From positions 6,414,636 to 6,478,635 of the forward strand of contig OX422183.1 of the NCBI GenBank assembly GCA_949130485.1: DNA of 64,000 nucleotides, read 5' to 3'. Every line of letters starts with the position of its first letter. The stretch's first letter is position 1. Shown in pieces: positions 9,986-21,979 of this stretch. The stretch is from Agelas oroides. Lineage: Eukaryota > Porifera > Demospongiae > Agelasida > Agelasidae. The position numbers and the translations under genes were made by a program. Below the pieces are notes generated by a model. That model was given only the letters and a program-made list of their open reading frames with translations, had not been told where the DNA came from and did no database searches.

Positions 9986-12900
9986 ATGGACGGTAGTTTG
10001 TTACAGCTCGTTTTGTTGGTGCTCAGCAGCTGCATGCTAGTTGGTGGGGAAAATTGCTCAGGTACTGGGAAGTTGGCTATACATACTAATCGTTGAATCC
10101 AGGTTTCCGTTCCGGATTTTGTCTCGCTGCTTTCGTAGTAGCTAGCTCATCGGTAACGTTAGCAGGCTAGCTACCTGTGAGACAAATCGAGGATAGCTGG
10201 AAAAAAGATGATGAGCGTGCATATTTATTATGTTTATGTATTCTGTTCCTGAATTCTGTCTCGCTAGGCGGAGTTACTATGAGTGCTGAGAGTGTGGGTG
10301 GCCCAACCCCTGGTGTTAGAGTGACCTGGAGTACAACAGTACCACCTGAGTGTGTGGCATCTGTGACGGTGAAGTTCAAACTGAGTGAAATGGGAAATTT
10401 ATCATCTACATACAACACTACTAATATATCAGAGGCCGAGGTCATTCAGACTGGTCTCCGGTGTGCTACAAAGTACTACATCCGAGTGGTAGTTGATAGG
10501 TCAAGTGAGAAGGGTAAATGGAAGAGTCTACAAGAGGAATTTCTTGTTGGAGGTAATAAATTGAAACTTAAATCACAGCAATATTTGATGGTGGTTATGT
10601 TATTCCACAGATATACCAGTCCCATTTGGAGTGAGAGCTGAAGTTGTTGCAGACAACGCAAGTATCAGAGTGTCATGGGAGTGGTCATGTCAGGGTGTGC
10701 CTGACAATGTTACAGTTGACTACCGACCTGAGGGAGGCTCTCTGATGATGTTCACAGTGGACAATACAACAGCAACAAGTGCCACCTTGCGCAACCTCCA
10801 GTGCAACACAGAGTACACCATCTGGGTTCATGCTAGTGATGGTCTAAATGATTCAAGGAGTCTCCCCATAATGGTTTCTCTAGGTAGGGATTTGCAACGT
10901 AACCTTTTTTTTTACAGCAGTTATAAATTCGTACTACTGTACCACCCCAGCTCTGAGGTGACTGCTCAGTTAGGTTTGACAGCATGGGTCGTTCAGCTGT
11001 CAGAGTATAGCATGGCAGTGGAGTAGTTCAGAGCCAGCTTCCCGCTGCCTCAACACCACCCATGTGACCTATCGCAATGTTCTGACTGCTATCTTGCAAT
11101 CCTCGTATCCTAGCTGACGATGATATAAAGTGCTTTTACTTGCACAGGAGCTCCACAGTTGTTCATGGTCTCTCCAGTAAACTCTACTGTCGTAAATGTC
11201 TCCTGGAGTGAGGTTCAGTGCTTCAATGGAAGTGAAACAGTCACCCACTACCTTGTGCAGTATCAGTCAGTGTGTGGTGGTGCTGTGCATAATGTAACAA
11301 CAAATGGTACAGTTCAAGTGGTTTCAGACCTGACACCAAACTATGTGTACACATTTCGAGTGGCTGCAGTTGGAACTGGTAAGAAGATAGGGCCATTCAG
11401 CAGTCCTGTCAATGCATCTCTACCTGGTGAGTGTATAGGAGATATAGCTGATAGTTGAATGCAGTAATGAGTGTTTTGACTGTAATGGTAATTAGTGTAG
11501 CTCAAAATTTGGGAGGTAACATGTACTGTCTATGCACAACATTACACAGATGACCCTGGAGTATCCACTGCCCCCGGAGTATCCACTGCCCCTGGAGCAT
11601 CCACTGCCCCTGCAGTATCCACTGCCCCCGGAGTATCCACTACCCCTGGAGCATCCACTGCCCCTGGAGCATCCACTGCCCCTGGAGCATCCACCTACCC
11701 TGGAGTATCCACCTTCCCTGGAGTATCCACTGCCCCTGGCCAGACTGATAAACCTCTATCATCTAGTAACACTGTCTTGGTGGCAGGTGTTGCTGTGTCT
11801 GTGGTTGTGCTGGTGCTTGCGGCTGTCTGCATTGTTGTCCTGGTTGTCTGGTGCAGGTAGGTATTCATAAATCTGTCACCACAATATCGTTGCTGCTGTA
11901 CAAATATATACATTGAAGTGGAACTTATAACTCATTTTGACTAGAGATCTAATACTAGAAGTGACCACACCTGCATGCTTGCAACACTAACTGCTCCCCT
12001 GAGCTGTAGACTAAGTCATGGCAGCATCTCACGAAACTAGACCAACTCCAGTGTTTCCTTTGCCCCAGCCTTTACCTTCTTCTGCTCCCCTGAGCTGTAG
12101 ACTAAGTCATGGCAGGATCTCACGAAACTAGACCAACTCCAGTGTTTCCTTTGCCCCAGCCTTTACCTTCTTCATTAGAGGATACAATGGATTCAGCACA
12201 TGACAGTACTGCCATTGTATATTTGTCAGGGTCATTATTGTGACAAGGTCTAGCCTCTGCATGGTGAACCTACAAGATGGTCTTGATGATCTAACTGACT
12301 ATTATGTTATAGGGCTATATTTACCTAGGGTGGAGTGTACCTGGGACTAAAATGTGCTGCTTGTGAACTAAAGCTGGGATGATATTTCAATATATTGCAA
12401 TATTCACTGGCATGATATGATATCAATACTGTCTGTTCAGTTATCGATATGGCAGGTCAAGGTTCATGTATGTTTTTAACAAACACACACTCACTATTAC
12501 TGTAACTAGTGTACCTAGTGAGCAACTATTCAGTTCTGCTGGTGATCTTATTTTGGAGAAAAGATCTTGCCTAAAGCCTAAAAACATTAACATGTTGCTC
12601 TTTTTGTATTAAAATCTGCAATTTTGTGTGCAGTTTCTTAAGTTTTCCTTGTTATTGTACTTTGGCCTATGTTCCACTAGTTTACATTTCCTTGTCATTT
12701 GGTGGACTTTACCCTCTCAATATATTGATATATTGCAATAAAGATAGATCAATATATCGATATGGTGAAACATAATATTGTCCCAGCTCTATTGTGAACT
12801 GTAAGCAAATTTTATCAGACTAGGGTTTGGTTGCTTTGACTGGAAAGAGGAACTGTGAGGAAGGTAATAGACTTTAACAAACACAATTGGTGTCACTGTG

Positions 12901-15900
12901 ACTATATGACATTTTGTAATGCAGCTGATAGTTCTTGATTCTATTCCACTAGTGGTTGAGATAGCTCTATTAAAGACATCCCCACTTTAATTTAAAAAAT
13001 CTGTAAGCACATCATTTGTGTCAATTTCTCAGACACAGACAAGTTAACGGAAAGAATGCTACAGTGAAGTTAGCTGATATGGCAGATAGTGACCGTGTTG
13101 ACAGTGAAGAAGAACAGGATGCAGAGACATCCGTTGACAATGTCTGCTATGAGAAGATTAAAATTGCATATAAGAGAGGAAGTGGAGAGCAGGACACGGG
13201 CACATCTGTTGACAGTACCTGTTATGAGAAACTTCAAAGTAGGTCCTTAAACAATGTTTGTAAAAGTGTTGTAGTAACTAATCAATCATTACACACACAG
13301 CGTCCCCACCAACCATTATTGACTACCAGCGGGAGGTGCAGTGTTTGGAGGGAGAACAGGTTAGCCTGATTGTGAAAGCTACTGGCATTCCTGCCCCCAC
13401 TTTCACTTGGTTCTTCAATGGGAGGAAGTTGGAGGATGACTACTCCACTGAACTTGGGAAGGATGGGTCACTGGTGCTTGTGTCTGTGGAGGTAAAGCAT
13501 GCCGGCACTTACACCTTCAGTGTCAGCAACAGGGTGGGCAGTGTGGAGGGGTGCACCAAGCTGGTGGTCCACACTGAGGATGAGGAACATGCCAATGTAC
13601 CCAGAGTTGAGAGCAACCCAGTCACTAGGGAGAAGTTTGGGGAGTACGTCTCCAGCTTACATGCTCACAACAACAGTGCCTTCCTAGTACAATTCCAGGT
13701 ATTAGACCACATATATACAGCTAGAACCTGCATACTGTAGAGGATAATTATGGCAGTGAATGTTTCTCCCACATCTCAGACTTTGCCCTCTGGGGAGGAA
13801 GGCCACCAGACAACTATTGGCAAGACTCCAGCTAACAGGCTCCTGAACCGATTTAAGAACATTGCAGCCTGTAAGCCAAGTTTACATGTTACAATGTCCT
13901 GTGCATTGTTATTTGAAAAGTATAGTGAAAGATATGTTTCTCTTATAATCAGCTTTTTACTTCCCTTATTATTCTGTTCCCCTATGCTCTTTATCTGTGC
14001 TTTGAAATTACTCCCAATGTATGATCATGCATATTTTACCACTGAATTTCAGTTACAGGTGATCTGTTAGATACTTCATGGCTGGTAAACAGAAAGCCAG
14101 GAAGTCTAAACCACAAAGATGTTTAAGCACTTTTGACACATGCTTCTATTACTCTGAATGATACTTCTAAAGTTGTGTATTTTTCTTAAGAACAATGTGT
14201 ATATGCTTACTTGATTTTAGTCAGGTGATCTCTAAAATGTTAGTGGCCAATGCAATGAAAGCATGCAGACTGCAATTTATTACACAATGAGCTGCAAATG
14301 AGACTACTGCTGATTATTTCCACAGCTCTGGATATTGCACAATTTAGGGTATTATTCCAGAACATAATTTTTCCTTTTACACTATTCACAAAATTGTTTT
14401 CTCTTGTGATAGATGATGATCATCGTGTTGCTCTGAAGTCCATTTCTGATGGTGTGGACTGTGAACATGACTACATCAATGCCACCTACATAGATGTAAG
14501 GCTTCTTGAAAATGCACTGCAAATATTTCACTGGTGAAATCAGCACCAGCTATACTTAGTTATATGTTACTTTGATTAAGAGGTTAAGGTAGACAGGCTA
14601 TTAATTTATCTCATTCTTTTTCACCCAGGGGTATTCACAAGACAAGAAGTACATTGCCACCCAGGGTGAGCTACGAACAACTCTCATCTCAATTCTAAGA
14701 TCAGTGTAGCATTCATTGATTGCAAAGCTCTAAACTTTGTAGGTCCACTCCCAAACACTACTACTGACTTCTGGTGGCTGATGTGGCAGGAGCGGGTCCA
14801 CATTGTTGCCATGGTAACCAATACTGTGGAGAGGGGGCAGCAGAAGTGTGAGCACTACTGGCCAGATGAGGGGACTAAGGAATATGGTCCATTCAAAGTC
14901 ATGCTCGCAGACCAGCAGGTCTTTGCAGACTACACCATCAGGCAGCTTTTTCTCTCTGTGAGTTTGAGGAACTAATGTTATCAAGAATTTATAGCCATGT
15001 ACTGCTAGGAATCTGGTATCCTCATTCCCAGGCATCTCCCATCTTCTAATTGCTTGACCCTTTGTGTTTTGACTTTGCTTTGCCAAAGTATCTGGTGGTT
15101 GCATCAGCAGTATAGCTTTTGATTTGAGACAGTTGCTGAGTTCCTACTATACACTATTCTCACTGTGTAGTTTTGATGATATTGAGTTGCAACACTTAAT
15201 TCTACTTCCTATCACTCTCTATACAGTGTGACAAGGTTGGAGGGAACCAACTGAAGGTGACACAGTTCCACTTTACCTCCTGGCCAGACCATGGTGTTCC
15301 AGAGTATGCTGGTCCAATCCTCAACTACCTCTGTCGAATGAAGGCCCAGATGAAGCTCTCCAGGGGACCTACACTGGTGCACTGCAGGTCAGCTAGGGTT
15401 GGAAATGTTGCAATTGTGCTGTGTGAGTACATGTGTACTTTGGCTGTTCAGAGGACAGAAATAAGAGTTCCATCATCTCTCCATGCAGTGCTGGTGTGGG
15501 GAGGACAGGCACACTGATTGCCATTGACATGGCTCTGGAGCAGGCTGCCCGGGAGAGTGTAGTGGACATCCCTGCCATTGTCACCACGATGAGGAGGCAG
15601 CGCATGAAGATGGTCCAGAACTCTGTAAGAGAAGCATGCAACTGACACACATTTTACTGCAAGTGCACTACAAGCTTCACATTGTTAAACTCATTTTGCA
15701 ATGTTGCACTCTGCTGCGTCACTGCCTATGTATTATGTATTATGTTAGTGACTGACAGTGAGGTGGCAAAGTATGAATTTATAAGCATAACAGATATAGC
15801 TGCCATCTCATTCTGTGGCATTTATGCATCAAGAGTAGTTGCCTCGTGCCAAGTTGCTCGGCTATTAGGGAAAAGGTAGTACCTCTGGTTGGAGAGGCTA

Positions 15901-18900
15901 AATGAATTTATACACTACAAAAACAAGTTGGTTGTTTTAACCACAGAGTGGTTACCCTGGTTGCAGACAAAGTGGAGAGACAGTGGTTATGAGAGGTTTC
16001 TTTTGATATTGAAGACTAATTGCATAAGGCACACAAGGGGCAGCTGCCCAGTTCATGTTACAACCACAGACTCACAGTACACTGAAAACCCTCAGAGGTT
16101 ACATTAAGATACATTAAGAACATGAAAGTTACGTACTGCAACTTTGAAGTGCATTTGTAATGACTCCTTGACAGATGTTCTGAGGGTTGTCAGTGCACTG
16201 TGGTTGTAAGATGAACTGGGCAGCTGCCTCTTGGGTTGCCTTATGCAATAAGTCTTCAATATCAAAGCAAACCTCTCATAACCACTGTCTCTTCAGCTTG
16301 TCTGCAACCATGGTAACCATTCTGTGGTTAAAACAACCAACTTGTTTTTGCAGTGCTATAGGCCCACCTACAGTAATATCCTATGCATGATGGGCTGTCT
16401 CAGTGACCTCCCCCACCCCATGACCCAGGATCAATATGTGTTCATCCATGATGCTGTCCTGGAGTCCCTCACCTGTGGGGACACCCAGATCCCAGCCTCA
16501 GGACTCGCCAGTGCCATTAAGAAACTGAAAGAGAAGGACAGTGAAACTGGGAGGACAGGATTTGAGACACAGTTCCATGTATGCAACACTCATGAGTGGT
16601 TCCAGTAGTGTTAATGTAAATGCATCAGTTTCAGGACATACATGCATGGGACAGACAAGTATTTTGGCCATTGGGAATGATACTACCAATATCTGTTGAA
16701 ATTTTCTTTTTCCCTTCGGCAAACCTATCAGTCTCTTGGTTATTTCCTTTCTACCCAATAAGTAGTTCTGCATCAGCTTGCTAGCTACATATGGTCTGTA
16801 CACTGATTAGTACAGTGGTAGTACATCTAAAATTGTATGAATCTTGTACTTGATTTAGCTGGAAGTAAACCTGGTGCCAGTTGGACTAGGATAAATATCA
16901 CTAGAGTTGAACAAATATACAAGGGTTGTAGGAATTGTGTTTATAGATGAAAAAACAACTTCACAGGAATGCTAACAGAACCATGGCCCTAAACGTTTAT
17001 TTTGAAATGTTATTGTTTTTCTGAAACAACAGGTTCTTGGTCTGGTGACTCCAAAACCTACTGAAGTCATCAGAGCCTCCGCCTTCCGCTTTCCTGAATT
17101 AAACAGGAGCTTGGACTTCCTGCCATGTGAGAATAAGTGATAACAGCTTACCCAGACTGAATTCCAAACCTCCTGTGGTACCCCTGTGGGCCATTCTCTC
17201 CTTGAAAAAAGCACAGACGGGATTCAGGCTGGGTATACTACCCTCATCTAACACAATCCTTGTTGATACTTCTTTGTTTGTGCATGCAACAGCTGACTTA
17301 TGGAGAGTTGTAATGAAGGGAGAATCCAAAGACTACATCCATGCCAGTTTTGCAAACGTAAGAGTCTAAGAGTTTGAGACGTAACAAATAGTTCACTAAC
17401 GTATAATGGAAGTGAGTCAAGCCTTGGTTCAGTCAAATCTAATCTGTTTATTTGGTTGAAGTTTTGCATACTTGGCCGTGTATTGTATATGCATGTGCAT
17501 GTGTATTGTATATGCACGTGTATTGTGTGTCCGTGTGCACACACACATATCTGTGCATATCTATACAGGGCTACAAGCAACGGAAGGGGTTCATAATTGC
17601 CCAGGCACCAATGAAATCTACCTGTCAAGACTTCTGGAAGATGGTCTATGAGAGAGAGTGTGGTGTGATTGTGATGCTGTCAGACCTGGTGGAGAATGGC
17701 AAGGTTGGGAAAACTGAGCTTTAAGGTTGCCCATACTGCTGTTCAGCTACTATCACTTCACTACAGGGGGTGTGCTACCAGTACTGGCCTGCTGATGACA
17801 CCAAGGGTGTGCAGAACTATGGCGAGTTCACTGTGTCTGTTCTCCAAGCCACAAAAGAGGATGGCTTCCTACAACGTAATATCAGCATCACCAACCACAA
17901 GGTAATGAAGAAATTAGCATGCAGCCAAGTGGTGTACTACCTGTTGCATGGTACGTATGTGAACTTCATACCTTATATCAAGTATTTTTCACAAGGAAGT
18001 AGCTTTTCACAGTTTTAAAGTTAATTGGCTGCTGACTTACTTAACTCTTCTTGACCTTTGACCAGTAACCATGGTGACATGTAATGCCTCCACCTTGTCT
18101 TAAAAGGAGGAAGGAGAGCTGGCATCTTTTGCAGCTCTTGGACAACAGCAGTACTGTTAACCCTCAGTTAAAACAGCTTTTAATTTTTAACCTACAAATT
18201 CTAACAGTTAAAACAGCTTGTGCAAATGTTTCGTGACAAAATTCCCACCATACGACACTCTATATCAGTATACACCATCTATCTACATGTTCTTCTGTAG
18301 TCAGGCCAGGAACACAAGGTGACTCAGTTCCAGATGTCCTGCTGGACCCTCACAGGTCTGTGCACCTCCCCTCCTGCCATCATGGCAGTCATTGAGCAGG
18401 TGTTGGTGATACAGAGGAGAACTGGAAACAAACCCATTGTGGTCCACGGCAGGTGAGTCAGCTGGCTGGAGCCTTTTTGTTACATTTGTCATTTTTGTTT
18501 TGGCTATATCTCCATTAAACCTGATATTGCAGTTGGTATGGCAGCACTACAGTGCCAAATATGAGGATGTCTCCAAAATAAGCATGGAAGTGCAGTGTGT
18601 GTGTGCTCAAATCATCTGCATAAATCATCACTGCTATGTAGCACTATGCTTGCCATGTGCAGAAAAGTAGCTAATTACTGCCACATCCACAGTTATGTGG
18701 GGTGTAATGAGTCTATAGTATGCAACAATGTTACTTCACTACCCATGAATACACTACAGAGCCAAAATGGTGTATTAGGACTTGCTACTGATGTAAAGTA
18801 AAATTTATTTTACAGTTCCTTTCTTTCATTATACATGCACATGCATGCATGCACACATGCATGGACACACACATGCACGCGTGCACGCATGTACGCATGC

Positions 18901-18920
18901 ACACATGTACACACACACAT

Positions 18921-18958
<38 letters not shown>

Positions 18959-18981
18959 CACACACACACACACACACACTG

Positions 18982-19028
<47 letters not shown>

Positions 19029-19520
19029 CACACACAGTGACACAGTGAGTCGGTGTGGAGTGTTCTGTTCATTCATCAGTGCCATGGAGTGTTGCAAGAC
19101 AGAGGGCATTGTGGATGTGTTCCAGGTAGTGAAGGCACTTCGCATTCAAAAGCCAGGCAGTGTGCTCACTGTGGTAAGTATTAGTAACCAACCCATCCAT
19201 ATCAAACTAGAACGATCTTTGTAACTAAAATGATATTTGTACGTATGTAACTAGTAATCTGTGCAAGGCGCAGGACAATAAGTGCTATACAGCAGGAATG
19301 TGCTAAGAAAGAATCGTGTCTCTAATTACCATACTTAAATCATACAATTGCTTAGTTTACTTTCTGCATGAAGGCGATCGATCATATATTGTTCACCTGT
19401 AAATTGGGATCATTCACTGTATTGTAATATTGTCTTTTACTGCAGGAACAATACCGTTTCATATTCGATCTGATGCTGTTGTTCCTCGAGTCATTCAACA
19501 TTTACTCAAATTTCAAGTAA
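9986..19520 (+). CDS. PTP-A: receptor-type tyrosine phosphatase with three FN3, a cytoplasmic Ig domain and tandem PTP domains
   Basis: 21 exons join in frame to about 1162 codons: 9986-10061 signal peptide; 10268-10552, 10611-10883, 11148-11426 FN3; 11550-11856 (VSTAPG)n stalk and membrane helix; 13033-13238 juxtamembrane ([18 protein letters not shown]); 13301-13698 Ig; 13780-13870, 14413-14495, 14629-14665, 14743-14957, 15227-15387, 15489-15624, 16429-16578 PTP D1; 17033-17126, 17293-17357, 17569-17703, 17767-17901, 18301-18452, 19038-19173, 19446-19520 PTP D2. D1 has the substrate loop NRFKN, the WPDHGVP loop, nucleophile motif [10 protein letters not shown] (split by an intron after HC) and the Q-loop QNSDQ, so it should be active. 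D2 has [10 protein letters not shown] with Gly in place of the nucleophilic Cys and no WPD, so it should be inactive. The Ig domain lies after the membrane helix. The protein dephosphorylates phosphotyrosine at the inner membrane; its substrates and ligand are unknown. Exon boundaries are inferred by eye from GT/AG, phase and the PTP-B copy. Confidence 0.88.
10945..11095 (+). pseudogene. Relic FN3-3 exon inside PTP-A intron
   Basis: Between the second and third kept FN3 exons lies a fragment similar to FN3-3 of the minus-strand genes ('GAGGTGACTGCTCAG...', 'TGGCAGTGG...', 'CTCAACACCACC...'), with stops and no splice sites. The same relic is at about 32487-32620 in PTP-B, so it died before the tandem duplication. 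It explains why PTP genes have one FN3 fewer at this position. Confidence 0.55.
11991..12173. repeat. 91-bp tandem duplication in PTP-A intron
   Basis: Two near-identical units starting 'ctgctcccctgagctgtaga'. PTP-B has a single diverged unit, so the duplication is specific to this copy. Confidence 0.8.
12370..12792 (+). mobile_element. Short hAT-family element in PTP-A intron 5
   Basis: Ends related to AGCTGGGA...TCCCAGCT are flanked by the 8-bp direct repeat TGTGAACT (12362-12369, 12793-12800), the target-site size of hAT. Inside, the plus strand reads '[20 protein letters not shown]' then '[14 protein letters not shown]', the conserved C-terminal dimerisation segment of hAT transposases. 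The rest of the transposase is missing. The PTP-B intron at about 33650 has an uninterrupted TGTGAACT, i.e. an empty site. Confidence 0.85.
15913..16357. mobile_element. Foldback (long-TIR) element before PTP-A exon 14
   Basis: Two inverted arms of about 185 bp (15913-16100 and 16172-16357), beginning 'aaaaacaagttggttgtttt', with roughly 90 percent identity by eye and a short centre. A fragment of the same family is at about 44120-44200. It ends 70 bp before the acceptor of the D1 Q-loop exon (16429). Confidence 0.75.
18841..19037. repeat. (CA)n microsatellite that forms the 3' splice site of the penultimate PTP-A exon
   Basis: Imperfect then nearly pure CA dinucleotides run directly into the acceptor 'acacacag' at 19037. 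The upstream intron has no normal pyrimidine tract near the acceptor. PTP-B has the same arrangement at 38810-38973. Confidence 0.85.
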
Positions 19521-21140
19521 TTTTAAACTCACAGAAATTAAAACTTGGCTGGTGGATCACATTTTGCAATGTAATATACTATGTTCATCATTGAAGTCAA
19601 GTGCTTTATTATTAGTGATCTTGTAAATAGCAATTTACCTAGCTGTATAAATGTGCATGTATATAGTGCTCTAGAGCAAAATATTTAGTACAACTACATG
19701 TAAAGACTATACATGACTGATTCTTATTAGACAGTGTGTGTTCTGTTCAGTTATTGCATAAAAAGACTTGCAATGAGAGTTTCAACTTCTCTATACACTG
19801 TAAAAAAAGTAACAATTGTGACACCACAGCAATATAGTGATAATGTATCATTGAACGGTATTAATTTTGATACAATAAACAACAAACTAAAGAAACCAGC
19901 TATCAAAATACACTGCAACTACTTTTCTAAACATGGTGACTGTTGGTAGCCATATCATGTCCATGACACACACACACAGCAAAACCACAACTATGGGAAT
20001 GTGGGTGTTGTGTTCATGAAGGCAGGTTGGATGCAGATAGTAAAAGAATACATTTGATGTGTGGCACCATAATATTTTTATTTGCCACTGAGATTACCTC
20101 TTAAGTAATATAGCCAATCTGACATTACATATACAGTGAAGTATAGCAAGCAAACATTATTAAGTAGCACAATAAAAATGTTGGTGTGCATAACAGTACA
20201 GTGAGGGTGTATATTTTTATTATGCACTTTTGACTTTAGTCTCTTGATGGCAATGCATTGGTGCATGTGCCGTACCACACCCTCTGTGTAGTCTGTGCAT
20301 ACTATAGAGGATGCAGTTTGTGAATATAGCCAGGGTTTTATCTAGAAGGAAAAGTTTGTGTGGGGGGCGGGGGGGAAGTATTTTAAAACTTGTGCAGTGC
20401 AAAGTGCTGCACAAACTCTTGGGGGTGGGGGATGCATGGCCTTCTGCACAATTCTATTAATATTAGCTTCCCCACTGCCCCCCTGCAGATGAAGCCCTGA
20501 TAGCTAAATGAAGTTCTCAATCACTATACGTTGTATGACAAATTTTCAAGTATATACATATTATGTATTTTTTGTACACACAAGCTATTAAGCTTGTCCT
20601 ACCCCCAAATCTAGCATCATCCCAGGCCTCCCACTGTAAGTTATGGTGAAGCATGTGGCTTATGAGAAAACCCAATACAGTAAAACAGTAAATGTGGGCA
20701 CAGTACGTAGGCACTTGCAATGGAAGCATGATGACTAAAAGCTGATCCTGGCCTGATCCCTGAGTGAAAATGAACAAAGCTGATCCTGGCCTGATTCCTG
20801 AGTGAAAATGAACAAAGCTGATCTCGGCCTGATCCCCCGGAGTGAAAACAAATAACGAAGCAGGAATGCAGCTAGATGCCATAATATTATGGGAATAGGT
20901 ATTCTGCGCTTGTCCTACATAACCCCTCCCTGAGGAACCATGCAGGCTTTAGTCACCACCACAATCTAAATAGTACTGTTAGCCACTTCAAGCTGCCAAA
21001 CAGCACAGTACATAAACAACAGCTAATCTAAATATGTGGGTAATCATACAGCTGGCTATTTAATTGTAGAGTATGCATGCTACTAGTGCATATTGAACTA
21101 TCAGAGCTAGTGTGCTATGAAATCAAAGGTCTATATGCAG
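19521..21140. other. 3' flank of PTP-A
   Basis: A likely poly(A) signal 'aataaa' lies at about 19874. The whole flank is repeated after PTP-B (39721-41811). It includes three 38-39 bp units 'gctgatcctggcctgattcc' (about 20735-20850) that are expanded to about seven in the other copy. No gene recognised. Confidence 0.5.
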
Positions 21141-21707
21141 TCACTGTGGCCGTTCATAAATGTGAGGCTTCTCTCTCTCTCCACCACCCTGGTCAATCTG
21201 TCCATAGGCTGAACACTCCTTCAAAGGAATCTCAGTGGCCCTGCAGTGACATTTTGATAATGTATAATGCATAAATATTTGTTAGATAAATAAAAATAAA
21301 CAATGTAGATGTAAGTGGTTGTTGCACAACCACAGTGATTACCTGATAATATATAAGTATCACCATAGTACAAAGCTATACCAGAAAATATCACGAGTTT
21401 GTTGCTGTCTGTATTGTTACGAGTATGCAGCACAAGTAACAATGCCAACAGCAACAAATGTCCCCATTGACTCCCATACATTTGCGTGAGTTAGACGTAT
21501 GATAAGCAGTAAACATGTTAGCATGCTATCTTACTTAAATGTTTGTACAACTTTCCTGATGCTATTGCTATTGCTGAGTATACACTGTGCACAGTGAAAA
21601 CACATGCAGTACGTGTAGTCAGCTTGCAGCCAAAGTATGTAAACATACAACAATAATGTTATTGTTCCTGTTACCTCTGTGTTTGGCTCTTTATCCCAGC
21701 TATGAAC
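21141..21707 (-). pseudogene. Orphan tail exon and juxtamembrane microexon
   Basis: 21675-21707 is the 33-nt juxtamembrane microexon (FIAGIKSQTQ) and 21141-21240 is the cytoplasmic tail exon (KECSAYGQIDQ...HIYERPQ, stop), both with intact splice signals. The tail has lost 12 nt near its start, in frame. No membrane or FN3 exon follows upstream; a LINE and then receptor M2 take that place. It corresponds in position to the last exons of M3 after PTP-B. It could serve as an alternative last exon for M2. Confidence 0.65.
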
Positions 21708-21979
21708 CTGCAGACAGAGAAGGAAAGCTATCGCAATAACAATGACGATATTGAGGTGACATTCTGTGCATGTAGTCATATCACCAAGCAAAGCATAGAA
21801 CTGGAAATAGATGAGTTTCACTTAAAGTCTCCACAGTGACAGGCAATCAGGTAAGTGTGCGCTACAAAAAACTTCTTGGCTAGGGATAGTATGATGCAGT
21901 CTTTGTTTGTTTTTTTTCTATGAAAACTTGTGCAATGGATACATAAAATAGCAAAGGCTAATAGTATAATGTACCCAGG

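Noticed and set aside
11532-11870. ORF with [12 protein letters not shown] repeats
   Set aside because: Wrong frame of the PTP-A stalk; the spliced frame gives VSTAPG repeats and a membrane helix.
18785-19145. Long ORFs of Cys-Val or Thr-His repeats, and their counterparts at 38750-39105
   Set aside because: They are translations of the CA microsatellite; only the splice-site role is supported.
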